From assembly GCA_021741355.1 (NCBI GenBank), contig JAIOXZ010000006.1, positions 62,001 through 126,000 on the forward strand: a stretch of DNA of 64,000 nucleotides, given 5' to 3'. The number at the start of each line of letters is the position of its first letter. Position 1 is the stretch's first letter. Position numbers and translations under genes: made by a program. The notes under the pieces are model-generated. The model was not told the DNA's origin. It ran no database searches and saw nothing but the letters and a program-made list of their open reading frames with translations. Positions 29,966 to 38,712 of this stretch are shown here, piece by piece. This DNA is from Caulobacter sp. GTDB lineage: Bacteria; Pseudomonadota; Alphaproteobacteria; Caulobacterales; Caulobacteraceae.

Positions 29966-31290
29966 GCAGCCGCCTTGGCCGACAGGCCGGCGATCACATC
30001 GGCCAGTGGCGCCGTCGAGCGCTCACCGCTCGCGCGGTTCTTGATCTCGACATTGCCCTCGGCGAGCCCCTTGGGACCGACAATCATCTGCCAGGGCAGG
30101 CCGATCAGGTCGGCGCGGGCGAACTTGCCGCCCGGCCGCTCGGCTGTGTCGTCGTAGAGAACGGCGCGGCCGGCGGCGGTCAGGGCCGCATAGGCCTGTT
30201 CACAGGCCGCGTCGCAGGCCTCATCACCCGGGCGCAGGTTGATCAGGGCCAGATCGAACGGCGCGACGGCCTCGGGCCAGATGATGCCGCCCTCGTCGTG
30301 GCTGGCCTCGATGATCGCGCCCAGCAGGCGTGAGACGCCCACGCCATAGCTGCCCATGTGGACATTGACGTCGACACCGTCGGGGCCGGTCACCCGGGCC
30401 TTCATCGGGTCGGAGTATTTCTCGCCGAAATAGAAGATGTGGCCGACCTCGATGCCGCGGGCCGACAGCTGCTTGTCGGCGGGCACGGCGGCGAAGGCGT
30501 CCGCGTCGTGCATCTCCTCGGTCGCCGCATAGAGGGCGGTGCGCTGGTCGACCAGCGGCTGCAGGTCGCCGTCCCAGTCGACGTCGGGGCCGGGCGCGCC
30601 CATCTCGACGAGGTCCTTGTGGCAGAACACCTGGCTCTCGCCGGTGTCGGCCAGGACGATGAACTCGTGGCTCAGGTCGCCGCCGATCGGGCCGGTGTCG
30701 GCCTTCATGGGCACGGCCTTCAGGCCCATGCGGGCGAAGGTGTTGAGATAGGCGATGAACATCCGGTTGTAGGCCGCTCGGGCGTCGGCCTCGTTGAGGT
30801 CGAAGCTGTAGGCGTCCTTCATCAGGAACTCGCGGCCGCGCATCACGCCGAAGCGCGGGCGGCGCTCGTCGCGGAACTTCCACTGGATGTTGTAGAGATT
30901 GAGCGGCAGATCCTTGTAGCTCTTCACATAGGCTCGGAAGATGTCGGTCACGACCTCCTCGGCGGTCGGCCCGTAGAGCAGGTCGCGCTTGTGGCGGTCG
31001 GTGATGCGCAGCATCTCGTCGCCATAGGCCTCGTAGCGGCCGCTCTCGCGCCACAGGTCGGCCAGCTGGATCGTCGGCATCAGGAGCTCGACGGCGCCGG
31101 CGCGGTCCATCTCTTCGCGAACGATCTGCTCGACTTTCTTCAGCACCCGCAGGCCCAGCGGCAGCCAGGCATAGATGCCCGCCGCTTCCTGGCGGATCAG
31201 GCCGGCGCGAAGCATCAGTTGGTGCGAGACGATCTGGGCGTCCGAAGGCGCCTCTTTGAGCGTAGGCAGGAAATAGCGCGACAGGCGCAT
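29962..31290 (-). CDS. proS: Proline--tRNA ligase, short form
   Basis: Class II synthetase, 442 residues, the short alphaproteobacterial type that lacks the large editing insertion between motifs 2 and 3. Motif 1 region '[20 protein letters not shown]', motif 2 '[20 protein letters not shown]', motif 3 '[15 protein letters not shown]', and the anticodon-binding domain from about residue 345 are seen. The ATG at 31288-31290 begins '[20 protein letters not shown]', the family N-terminus; an ATG 4 codons upstream is possible. It leads a proS-lolC-lolD transcript. A candidate promoter (TTGCCA, 17 bp, GTAAGT) lies just upstream. Confidence 0.95.
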   Translation of the reverse strand: MRLSRYFLPTLKEAPSDAQIVSHQLMLRAGLIRQEAAGIYAWLPLGLRVLKKVEQIVREEMDRAGAVELLMPTIQLADLWRESGRYEAYGDEMLRITDRHKRDLLYGPTAEEVVTDIFRAYVKSYKDLPLNLYNIQWKFRDERRPRFGVMRGREFLMKDAYSFDLNEADARAAYNRMFIAYLNTFARMGLKAVPMKADTGPIGGDLSHEFIVLADTGESQVFCHKDLVEMGAPGPDVDWDGDLQPLVDQRTALYAATEEMHDADAFAAVPADKQLSARGIEVGHIFYFGEKYSDPMKARVTGPDGVDVNVHMGSYGVGVSRLLGAIIEASHDEGGIIWPEAVAPFDLALINLRPGDEACDAACEQAYAALTAAGRAVLYDDTAERPGGKFARADLIGLPWQMIVGPKGLAEGNVEIKNRASGERSTAPLADVIAGLSAKAAA

Positions 31291-31361
31291 TGGTAACCCC
31301 ATGAAACGAGCGCCTGACTTACCCTCGCCGGCCCTTGATTGGCAACGCGAGCGGCGAAAAG

Positions 31362-31388
31362 AAGGCCGCCGGGGTCGCCGGCGGCCTT
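31362..31388 (-). terminator. Intrinsic terminator upstream of proS
   Basis: Reverse strand: AAGGCCGCCGG-cgacc-CCGGCGGCCTT, a perfect 11-bp stem, followed by CTTTTC, a usable U-tract. It would stop transcription arriving from mce-DUF1467 before proS. The stretch 31389-31585, between it and the MITE-like element, holds no gene that I can support, only a second smaller hairpin (AAGGCCGG-ttcg-CCGGTCTT near 31420-31445). Confidence 0.65.
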
Positions 31389-31585
31389 GCAAGTCATCGT
31401 CGGGGAAAAACGCCACGGAGCAAGACCGGCGAACCGGCCTTCCATGAGCTGAGGCTACGCCCGACTCGGGCGGCTGGCAGTCGTCTGTAGCGCCCCGCGT
31501 ACGCGGGAGTGACAATCGCTCAAAGTTTGGGCGACGGGAGCGGTCTGTGACACCGGGCGCCGAAACCCTGGGCGCTTATCCAAAC

Positions 31586-31714
31586 CCGTCATGGCCCGGC
31601 TTGTCCGGGCCATCCAGGAACACCGACGGGCACGGTGAAGCGGGATGTGACCATCTCGCCCCTTCTGGCCGCTTCAACGCGCTTGGGTGGCCCGGACAAG
31701 CCGGGCCATGACGG
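31586..31714. repeat. MITE-like element with perfect 27-bp terminal inverted repeats, family C, copy 1
   Basis: Arms 31586-31612 and 31688-31714 are exact reverse complements (CCGTCATGGCCCGGCTTG at the outer end). Each arm is also a hairpin (TGGCCCGG-cttgt-CCGGGCCA, allowing overlap). The 75-bp centre shares 'gaacaccg' near its left and 'gcgcttgggtgg' near its right with the copy at 57305-57432. No ORF inside. It sits 14 bp beyond the DUF1467 stop. Confidence 0.85.
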
Positions 31715-31727
31715 TCGAAAGGGATCG

Positions 31728-31985
31728 TCAGCTGTTCGGCATCGACGGCAGGGTGATCAGGCCGAAGCGGATGACCAGCCAGATCACGCCCCAGATCAGC
31801 GCGGCCACCCAGGTCGTGGTGATGAACTTGCGCTTGAGGTTGGGATTGACCGGCGCGCCGGGGTCGCCGCCGTCCTTCACCTCGATGCCGGATTCCGCGT
31901 AGGTCCGGTTGCCCAGCGGCAGGACGGCGAACAGGGTCGTCCACCAGACGGTCAGATAGATGGCGATACCGGTACCGATGCCCAT
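31728..31985 (-). CDS. DUF1467 family small membrane protein
   Basis: 85 residues with two hydrophobic helices ('GTGIAIYLTVWWTTLFAVLP' and 'WVAALIWGVIWLVIRFGLI') joined by a charged loop containing 'GNRTYAESGIEVKDGGDPGA', the hallmark of DUF1467. The family is largely alphaproteobacterial and is often found beside mce or other metabolic genes; its function is unknown. Its ATG overlaps the mce stop (TGATG), so the two are translationally coupled. Confidence 0.88.
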   Translation of the reverse strand: MGIGTGIAIYLTVWWTTLFAVLPLGNRTYAESGIEVKDGGDPGAPVNPNLKRKFITTTWVAALIWGVIWLVIRFGLITLPSMPNS

Positions 31986-32404
31986 CAGTGATGTCCGTCC
32001 TTCGGGGTTTCCATCAGCTCGACCAGCATGCCGCCCATGTCCTTGGGATGCACGAAGATGATCAGGGTGCCGTGCGCGCCGATGCGCGGCTCGCCCAGCA
32101 CCGTCGCGCCCTTGGCCACCAGGGCGTCGCGGGCCTCGTAGATGTCCTCCACCTCGAAGCAGATGTGGTGCTGGCCGCCCTTGGGGTTCTTGGCCAGGAA
32201 GCCATGGATCGGGCTCTTCTCGCCATAGGGCTCGATCAGCTCGATCTGGCTGTTGGGCAGGTTGACGAAACAGACCCAGACGCCCTGCTCCGGCATGGCC
32301 CATTTGTCGGTCCACGAGGTCGCGCCCAGCAGGTCGCGATACATGTTCAGGGCCTCGTCGATGGAGGGCGTGGCGACGCCGACGTGGTTGAGCTTGCCGA
32401 TCAT
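31985..32404 (-). CDS. mce: Methylmalonyl-CoA epimerase
   Basis: Interconverts (2R)- and (2S)-methylmalonyl-CoA in propionate and odd-chain/branched metabolism. The 139-residue VOC-fold product begins 'MIGKLNHVGVATPSIDEALN' and includes 'GQHHICFEVEDIYEARDAL' and 'IIFVHPKDMGGMLVELMET', supplying the expected His and Glu metal ligands. The ATG at 32402-32404 fits the family; the longer frame runs into the upstream repeat. No mutase gene is present in the window. Confidence 0.93.
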   Translation of the reverse strand: MIGKLNHVGVATPSIDEALNMYRDLLGATSWTDKWAMPEQGVWVCFVNLPNSQIELIEPYGEKSPIHGFLAKNPKGGQHHICFEVEDIYEARDALVAKGATVLGEPRIGAHGTLIIFVHPKDMGGMLVELMETPKDGHH

Positions 32405-32439
32405 GGGCTTGGTCTCCTGGAGCCGTCGCGTCCTAACAC

Positions 32440-32591
32440 CCTTCTCCCGGAGGGAGAAGGAGGGGCCCGTCCTGCGAAGCGTCGCGAAGCAGGATGGGAG
32501 GTTGAGGGGGTACGGGGTTTGGCGGCCTGGAGCGTAACCCCTCACCCTCCCATGCTGCGCATGGGCCCCTCCCTCTCCCGCCGGGAGAGGG
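32440..32591. repeat. Paired-hairpin intergenic element, family A, copy 2
   Basis: 152 bp between rnj and mce, with the same left hairpin as copy 1 (32440-32460) and a right hairpin at 32571-32591 (CCCTCTCCC-gcc-GGGAGAGGG). The right hairpin lies 3 bp after the rnj stop, exactly as copy 1 lies 3 bp after the baiN-like stop. The central part differs between copies. Confidence 0.82.
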
Positions 32592-32594
32592 AAA

Positions 32595-34274
32595 TCAGAT
32601 CCGCAACACCGTCGTCTCGACCACCGGCTTGCGCTCCCAGATCCGGAAGGCGCCCTTTTTGACCACCCGGGACAGGGCGCTCTCGACGATCTCGTCGAAG
32701 GCGCGTTCCTCGGCCGGAACCTTCTTCACCGCCTGCTCGGCGTCGCGGCACAGGTCGTCGAGCGCCTCGTCCAGCGGGAAGTCGGCGTCGCCGGCCAGGC
32801 CGATGGCGCGGATCTGCGGACCGGAGACGATCCGGCCCTTGCCGTCGAGCGCGATGGTGACCATCAGCACGCCGTTGAAGGCCGCGTGACGACGCTCCTT
32901 CAGGGCGTCGCCGTTCTCGGGCGTGACCATGCCGCCGTCGATGTACAGGCGGCCGGCGGGAACCTCGTCGATGATCTCGGCGCGACCGGGGGCCAGGCGG
33001 ACCATGTCGCCGTTGCGTGGGCTGACCGTCTGGGGGACCTGCAGATCGCGGGCGAAGGCGGCATGCTCCAGCAGGTGGCGGCGCTCGCCATGGGTCGGCA
33101 CCGCGATCTGCGGCCTGGCCCAGGCGTACATCTGCGCCAATTCGTCCCGGCAGGGATGGCCGGAGACGTGGATGCCCGGATGGTCCCGCTCGGTGCAGAG
33201 CCGCACGCCACGGTCGGCCAGGCTGTTCTGCAGGTTGCGGATCGGCACCTCGTTCCCCGGGATCACCCGCGAGGAGAAGATCGCGTGGTCGCCCTTGCCG
33301 AGGTTGACGTGCGGGTGCGTCCCCGACGCGATCCGGGCCAGGGCCGCGCGGGCCTCGCCTTGGCTGCCGGTGCAGAGGTAGAGGATCTTGTCCTGCGGGA
33401 AGTGCTTGGCTTCCTTTTCGTTGATGAACTCCTTGAGGCCGCTCATCAGCCCGACGGACCGCGCGGCCGCGCTCATGCGGTGCATTGACCGCCCGACAAG
33501 GCAGACCCGCCGGTCAGCGGCCTCGGCGGCGCGGATCACGCTGTCCATGCGTGCGACGTTCGAGGCGAAACAGGCGACCGCCACCCTGCCCTTCAGCGGC
33601 TTGATCAAATCGGCCAGCGCCTTGCGGACATCGGCCTCGGACCCTGCATGGCCGTCGACGAACACATTGGTGCTGTCGCAGACCATCGCCAGCACGCCCT
33701 CGTCGCCGAGCTTGCGGATCGCCTCGTCGTCGGTGACGCCGCCGAGCAGAGGATCGGGGTCGATCTTCCAGTCGCCGGTGTGCAGCACGGTGCCGAGCGG
33801 CGTGCGGATCGCCAGGCCGTTCGGCTCCGGGATCGAGTGGGTGAGGGTGATCAGCTCGAGCTCGAACGGCCCCAGCGAGATCTTGCCGCTCAGCGGCACC
33901 TCGGTGATGTCGACCTCGTCGAGGAGGCCCGCGTCGCGCAGCTTCTCCCGCAGCAGGAAGGCGGTGAACGGCGTGGCGTAGACCGGCGCCTTGAGCCGTG
34001 GCCACAGCCAGGCCACGGCGCCGATGTGGTCCTCATGGGCGTGCGTCAGCACGATGCCGAGAATGTCGTCGGCATAGTCCTCGATGTAGGTCGGATCCGG
34101 CAGGATCACCTCGACGCCCGGCGTGGTCTGGTCGCCGAAGGTGATGCCCAGGTCGACGACGATCCACTTGCGATCATCCTCCGGCCCGTAGCCGTAGAGA
34201 TTGAAGTTCATGCCGATCTCGTTCGACCCGCCCAGGGGCAGGAAGACCAGCTCGTCGTTCTTGCGCGCTTTCAT
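32595..34274 (-). CDS. rnj: Ribonuclease J
   Basis: 559-residue metallo-beta-lactamase/beta-CASP ribonuclease with endo- and 5'-exonuclease activity in mRNA decay and rRNA maturation. The N-terminus 'FLPLGGSNEIGMNFNLYG' and zinc motif 'GIVLTHAHEDHIGAV' (HxHxDH), then 'TGDWKIDPDPLLGG', 'SRVIPGNE', and 'HVSGHPCRDELAQMYAWARP' followed by 'VPTHGE' are characteristic. Its ATG overlaps the coaX stop (TGATG). It ends the nuo-birA-coaX-rnj series, with a paired hairpin 3 bp beyond the stop. Confidence 0.95.
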   Translation of the reverse strand: MKARKNDELVFLPLGGSNEIGMNFNLYGYGPEDDRKWIVVDLGITFGDQTTPGVEVILPDPTYIEDYADDILGIVLTHAHEDHIGAVAWLWPRLKAPVYATPFTAFLLREKLRDAGLLDEVDITEVPLSGKISLGPFELELITLTHSIPEPNGLAIRTPLGTVLHTGDWKIDPDPLLGGVTDDEAIRKLGDEGVLAMVCDSTNVFVDGHAGSEADVRKALADLIKPLKGRVAVACFASNVARMDSVIRAAEAADRRVCLVGRSMHRMSAAARSVGLMSGLKEFINEKEAKHFPQDKILYLCTGSQGEARAALARIASGTHPHVNLGKGDHAIFSSRVIPGNEVPIRNLQNSLADRGVRLCTERDHPGIHVSGHPCRDELAQMYAWARPQIAVPTHGERRHLLEHAAFARDLQVPQTVSPRNGDMVRLAPGRAEIIDEVPAGRLYIDGGMVTPENGDALKERRHAAFNGVLMVTIALDGKGRIVSGPQIRAIGLAGDADFPLDEALDDLCRDAEQAVKKVPAEERAFDEIVESALSRVVKKGAFRIWERKPVVETTVLRI

Positions 34275-35056
34275 CAGATGTGCGGGGACGCGTTGCGCCG
34301 GTAGATTTCCAGCAGCCCCCGGATCGTCAGGTCGGGGTCGAAATGGTCGATCATGTCGGTAGCGCCTTCAAACAGGGAGACGACGCCTCCGGTCGCGACA
34401 ACGGTCAAATGCTCGCCCCGTTCCGCCTTGATGCGGGCGATCAGCCCCTCGATAAGTCCGATATAGCCCCAGAACACGCCCGACTGCATGGCGGTCACGG
34501 TGTCGGTGCCGACGACGCGGTTGCGTTCCGGGCGCTGGATGGCGATGCGCGGAAGCTTGGCGGCGGCCTCGTGCAGCGCCTGCATGGAGAGGTTCACGCC
34601 GGGGGCGATGATGCCGCCCTCGAACCCGCCGTCGGCGGCGACGATGTCGAACGTCGTGGCTGTCCCGCTGTCGATGACGATCAAGGGCCCGGGATAGGCA
34701 ATGTGGGCGCCCACGGCGTTGACCAGCCGGTCAGCGCCCGCCTCTGACGGCTTGTCGATCCGCACCGCGACACCCAGCTCCGCATTCTCGCCGATGATCA
34801 GCGGCTCGACGCCCAGATAGCGGCGCGAAAGATTGCGCAGGTTGAAGATCGATTGCGGCACGACGCTGGAGATGATGCAGCCGCTCAGGCTCTTCATCGT
34901 CAGGCCATTCATCTCGAACAGCTGCGAAAGCCAGACGGCGTATTCGTCGGCGGTGCGGGTGCTCTCGGTCGCCGAGCGCCACTGCGCGATCCAGGTCTCG
35001 CCGTCATGGACGGCGAACAGGGTGTTGGTGTTGCCCTGCTCGATAGCCAGCAGCAT
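34274..35056 (-). CDS. coaX: Type III pantothenate kinase
   Basis: First step of CoA synthesis, ATP-dependent phosphorylation of pantothenate, in the feedback-insensitive type III form. The 260-residue product begins '[20 protein letters not shown]'; the usual DxGNT phosphate motif reads EQGNT here. Other landmarks are 'ISSVVPQ', '[20 protein letters not shown]', '[11 protein letters not shown]', '[20 protein letters not shown]' and the C-terminal '[11 protein letters not shown]'. It lies between birA and rnj with 0-1 bp spacing. The Glu-for-Asp change may be a lineage feature. Confidence 0.93.
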   Translation of the reverse strand: MLLAIEQGNTNTLFAVHDGETWIAQWRSATESTRTADEYAVWLSQLFEMNGLTMKSLSGCIISSVVPQSIFNLRNLSRRYLGVEPLIIGENAELGVAVRIDKPSEAGADRLVNAVGAHIAYPGPLIVIDSGTATTFDIVAADGGFEGGIIAPGVNLSMQALHEAAAKLPRIAIQRPERNRVVGTDTVTAMQSGVFWGYIGLIEGLIARIKAERGEHLTVVATGGVVSLFEGATDMIDHFDPDLTIRGLLEIYRRNASPHI

Positions 35057-35791
35057 CTAGGCCTCTCCGAAAAAGACGTCGCCGGCCGTGATGCGCCGCA
35101 GCATGCCGTCTGGCAAGCGCAACCGCAGCGCACCATCCGGGTCGAGGCCTTCGGCGATTCCGGCAACCGTTTCATGGCCGAGACGGGCGGTGCAGGCTTC
35201 GCCCAGCCCATGGGCCCGGCGCGTCCAGGCCTCCGCGACCGGCGGGAAGCCGGCGGTCTGCCAAAGCCGCCGCCAACGTTCGAATGCCTCCGACAGAACA
35301 GCCAGCGCTTCGAGGGGCCTCGGCGGTGGCGCGGTCATGTGTTCGGCGAAAGCCGTCGCGGGGCGCTCGGAAACTTCCGGCGGCGTGGACAGGTTCACCC
35401 CGATACCGACGGCGACCCACAGGCCGCCGGCGTGTTGGCCGGACTCCACCAGAATGCCGCTGGTCTTGCGGCCGTCGATCATCGGGTCGTTGGGCCACTT
35501 CAGCGTCACCTGCGACGCCGGGACGAAGGCGTCGGCCAGATCGGCGACCGCCAGGGCGGCGACAAAGCTGATCTGAGCCGCCTCGGCCGGCGGACGGTCG
35601 GTGACGAACAACAGGGTGGCGGCGAGGTTGCCCTGCCCCGTCTCCCAGTTGCGGCCGCGACGCCCGCGCCCGGCCGTCTGGCGGGTGGCCGTGATCCACA
35701 GGGGACCGACCTCTCCGGCTTCGGCGCGGCGACGCGCATCGGCGTTTGTGGAATCGATCTCGTCGAGCGCCTCGATGCGCGGCGCGGTCAC
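35057..35791 (-). CDS. birA: Biotin--[acetyl-CoA-carboxylase] ligase, no HTH domain
   Basis: Attaches biotin to carboxyl-carrier proteins. The 244-residue product has 'EIDSTNADARRRAEAGEVGP' at the start, the adenylation motif 'TAGRGRRGRNWETGQGNLAA', 'LKWPNDPMIDGRKTSGILVE' and a C-terminal SH3-like part. The N-terminal DNA-binding domain of E. coli BirA is missing, so it is a class I ligase without repressor function. The GTG start (35789-35791) lies 1 bp after the nuoN stop. Confidence 0.93.
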   Translation of the reverse strand: MTAPRIEALDEIDSTNADARRRAEAGEVGPLWITATRQTAGRGRRGRNWETGQGNLAATLLFVTDRPPAEAAQISFVAALAVADLADAFVPASQVTLKWPNDPMIDGRKTSGILVESGQHAGGLWVAVGIGVNLSTPPEVSERPATAFAEHMTAPPPRPLEALAVLSEAFERWRRLWQTAGFPPVAEAWTRRAHGLGEACTARLGHETVAGIAEGLDPDGALRLRLPDGMLRRITAGDVFFGEA

Positions 35792-35792
35792 G

Positions 35793-37217
35793 TCAGCCGA
35801 AGGCGGCTGCGGCGGCCAGGGCCATCTGCTCGAGCCAGCCCAGGGCGAACAGGGCGACCGGGAAGGAGAACAGCGCCGCGACGATCGCGACAGTCTTGGC
35901 CGACACCGGAGGGGCTTCGACCTCGCCCGTCGGCGAGTCGAACCACATGACCTTCAGGAGACGCAGGTAGTAGACCGCCGCCACCACGCTGCCGAGGAGG
36001 CCGAGCACGGCCGGCCAGACCAGACCCGCATCCAGCGCCGCCTTGAACACGAAGAACTTGGCGAAGAAGCCACTGAACGGCGGCAGACCGAGGGCCGAGA
36101 GCGCGAAGGCGGTCATGGCCAGGGCGATGCCGGGCTGCGATTTGAACAGGCCGGCCATGTCCTGAATCGTCTCCATCGGCTTGCCGTTGCGCTGCAGCGC
36201 GCTGAGGCAGGCGAAGAAGCCGGTCACATCGACCAGGTAAAGCACCAGGAACAGCAGCATGGCCTGGACGCCGGCCTCACCGCCCGCGGCCAGGCCCAGC
36301 AGGGCGTAACCGATGTTGGCGATGGAGCTGTAGGCCCACAGGCGCTTGAGATTGCGCTGGGCCAGACCGGCGAAGGCGCCGACGAACACCGACAGCAGGG
36401 CGACGATGACGATCACCTGCTGCCATTGGCCGATCGCGGCGCCGAAGCCTTCCGACAGGACACGGGCCAGCAGGACCATGGCCGCGATCTTCGGCGCGCC
36501 GGCGAAGAAGCCGACGACCGGGGTCGGGGCGCCTTCATAGACGTCCGGCGTCCACATGTGGAACGGCGCGGCGGAGACCTTGAAGGCCAGGCCGCAGATC
36601 AGGAACACCAGGCCGAACAGGACGCCTGTGTGCGCCTGGCCGCCCTGGATCGAGGCGGCGATGACGTCGAAGTGGGTCGAGCCGGCGAAGCCGTAGATCA
36701 GCGAGGCGCCATACAGCAGCAGGCCAGAGGACAGCGCGCCGAGCACGAAGTACTTCAGGCCCGCTTCGGACGATTTGGCGTCATCGCGGCGGAAGGCGGC
36801 CAGCACATAGAGCGCCAGCGAATGCAGTTCGATCCCGACGTAGAGCGAGATCAGGTCGCCGGCCGAGGCCATCATGCCCATGCCGAGCGCGGCCAGCAGG
36901 ATCAGGACCGGGAATTCGAACTTATCGTCGCCGCGCTTGCGCAGCCAGACGCCGCCCAGCGGGATTGCGATCGCGCTCGCCGCATAGATGGCCACCTTGG
37001 CGAAGGTCGACAGATTGTCGACCACCACACCGCCGGCGAAGGCCCGGCCGTGTTCGCCGGTGACGGCCGCCGCGCCCGCAATCAGCAGGACCAGCATGGA
37101 GAGGCCGTCGAACACCGGCCCGCCCTTGCCGCGGAAGGCGCCGACGAGAAGCATCAGCAGAGCGCCGATCGCGAGGATCAGCTCCGGCCGGACGAGATTG
37201 AGATCGGCGAGGGTCAT
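35793..37217 (-). CDS. nuoN: NADH-quinone oxidoreductase subunit N
   Basis: Antiporter-like proton-pumping subunit of complex I, 474 residues and about 14 membrane helices ('LNLVRPELILAIGALLMLLV' at the start). The family block 'GLAFKVSAAPFHMWTPDVYE' with the conserved Lys and 'RNLKRLWAYSSIANIGYALL' are present. It is the last nuo gene in the order; birA begins 1 bp after its stop. Confidence 0.96.
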   Translation of the reverse strand: MTLADLNLVRPELILAIGALLMLLVGAFRGKGGPVFDGLSMLVLLIAGAAAVTGEHGRAFAGGVVVDNLSTFAKVAIYAASAIAIPLGGVWLRKRGDDKFEFPVLILLAALGMGMMASAGDLISLYVGIELHSLALYVLAAFRRDDAKSSEAGLKYFVLGALSSGLLLYGASLIYGFAGSTHFDVIAASIQGGQAHTGVLFGLVFLICGLAFKVSAAPFHMWTPDVYEGAPTPVVGFFAGAPKIAAMVLLARVLSEGFGAAIGQWQQVIVIVALLSVFVGAFAGLAQRNLKRLWAYSSIANIGYALLGLAAGGEAGVQAMLLFLVLYLVDVTGFFACLSALQRNGKPMETIQDMAGLFKSQPGIALAMTAFALSALGLPPFSGFFAKFFVFKAALDAGLVWPAVLGLLGSVVAAVYYLRLLKVMWFDSPTGEVEAPPVSAKTVAIVAALFSFPVALFALGWLEQMALAAAAAFG

Positions 37218-37224
37218 GAGCGGC

Positions 37225-38709
37225 TCACCCGGCGATCGCGGCGCGCCAGGCGCCGACCAGGGCGTCGACCGACGCTCCGGTGATGTTGAAGACGATGTCG
37301 GGCTGCACGCCGAGGTACAGGGTCGACAGGATCAGCGGCGTGAACACCACCATCTCGCGCCAGTTCAGATCGGTGATCTGGGCCAGCGCCGGATTGGTCA
37401 TCTCGCCGAAGATCACGCGGCGATAGAGGCTCAGCGCATAGACCGCCGACAGGATCACCCCGGTGGCCGCGAACAGCGCCGTCCAGGTCGAGGCGCCGTA
37501 GGCTCCCGCCATGGTCAGGATCTCGCCGACGAAGCCACTGGTGCCCGGCAGACCGACGTTGCCCATGGTGAACAGCATGAAGACGGCCGCGTAGAACGGC
37601 ATCCGGTGCACCAGGCCGCCGTAGAAGGCGATCTCGCGGGTGTGCATGCGGTCATAGACCACGCCGACGCAGAGGAAGAGCGCGCCGGAGATCACCCCGT
37701 GGCTGAGCATCTGGAAGATCGCGCCCTGCTCGCCCTGCACGTTGCCGCTGAAGATGCCCATGGTCACGAAGCCCATGTGGGCGACCGACGAGTAGGCGAT
37801 CAGCTTCTTGATGTCCGTCTGACGGAAGGCGACCAGCGAGGTGTAGATGATCGCGATCACGCTCATGCCGAAGATCAGCGGCGTGAACAGCTCGCTGGCG
37901 TTGGGGAACATCGGCAGGCTGAAGCGCATGAAGCCGTAGCCGCCCATCTTCAGCAGGATGCCGGCCAGGATCACCGAGCCCGCCGTCGGCGCCTCGACGT
38001 GGGCGTCGGGCAGCCAGGTGTGCACCGGCCACATCGGCATCTTGACCGCGAAGCTGGCGAAGAAGGCCAGCCACAGCCAGGTCTGCAGACCCTCGTCGAA
38101 CTTGTAAGTCATCAGTTCGGGGATCGAGCTGGTGCCCGAAATGCCGATCATGGCGAGGATCGCCGCCAGCATCAGGACGGACCCCAGCAGGGTGTAGAGG
38201 AAGAACTTGAAGGCCGCGTAGACCCGGTTCTTGCCGCCCCAGATGCCGATGATCAGGAACATCGGGACCAGGCCCGCTTCGAAGAACAGGTAGAACAGGA
38301 TCAGGTCCAGCGCGCAGAACACGCCGATGACCAGCGCCTCCAGCACCAGGAAGGCGATCATGTATTCGAGGACGCGCTTCTCGATGGTCTTCCAGCTGGC
38401 GATCACGCAGAGCGGCAGCAGGAAGGCCGTCAGCAGGACGAACAGCACCGAGATGCCGTCCACGCCCATGCGGTAGTGGAGCCCAGCGAACCACGGGATC
38501 TCCTCCAGGAACTGGAAGCCCGCGTTGGCCGGGTCGAAGTCGAGCACCAGCTTCAGCGACAGGGCGAAGGTGACCAAGGTGGTCGCCAGCGCGATCCACT
38601 TGGCGGCCGTGTCGCGGGCTTCGCCGGGCTGCCCGACGAACCGCAGCGCCAGGATGGCGGCGACGCCGGCCAACGGCAGGTAGGTGATCAGGGAAAGGAT
38701 GCCGGGCAT
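37225..38709 (-). CDS. nuoM: NADH-quinone oxidoreductase subunit M
   Basis: Antiporter-like subunit of complex I, 494 residues. '[20 protein letters not shown]', the conserved Glu region '[20 protein letters not shown]', '[20 protein letters not shown]' and '[20 protein letters not shown]' identify it. It lies 3 bp downstream of nuoL and 7 bp before nuoN. Confidence 0.96.
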   Translation of the reverse strand: MPGILSLITYLPLAGVAAILALRFVGQPGEARDTAAKWIALATTLVTFALSLKLVLDFDPANAGFQFLEEIPWFAGLHYRMGVDGISVLFVLLTAFLLPLCVIASWKTIEKRVLEYMIAFLVLEALVIGVFCALDLILFYLFFEAGLVPMFLIIGIWGGKNRVYAAFKFFLYTLLGSVLMLAAILAMIGISGTSSIPELMTYKFDEGLQTWLWLAFFASFAVKMPMWPVHTWLPDAHVEAPTAGSVILAGILLKMGGYGFMRFSLPMFPNASELFTPLIFGMSVIAIIYTSLVAFRQTDIKKLIAYSSVAHMGFVTMGIFSGNVQGEQGAIFQMLSHGVISGALFLCVGVVYDRMHTREIAFYGGLVHRMPFYAAVFMLFTMGNVGLPGTSGFVGEILTMAGAYGASTWTALFAATGVILSAVYALSLYRRVIFGEMTNPALAQITDLNWREMVVFTPLILSTLYLGVQPDIVFNITGASVDALVGAWRAAIAG

Positions 38710-38712
38710 CGG

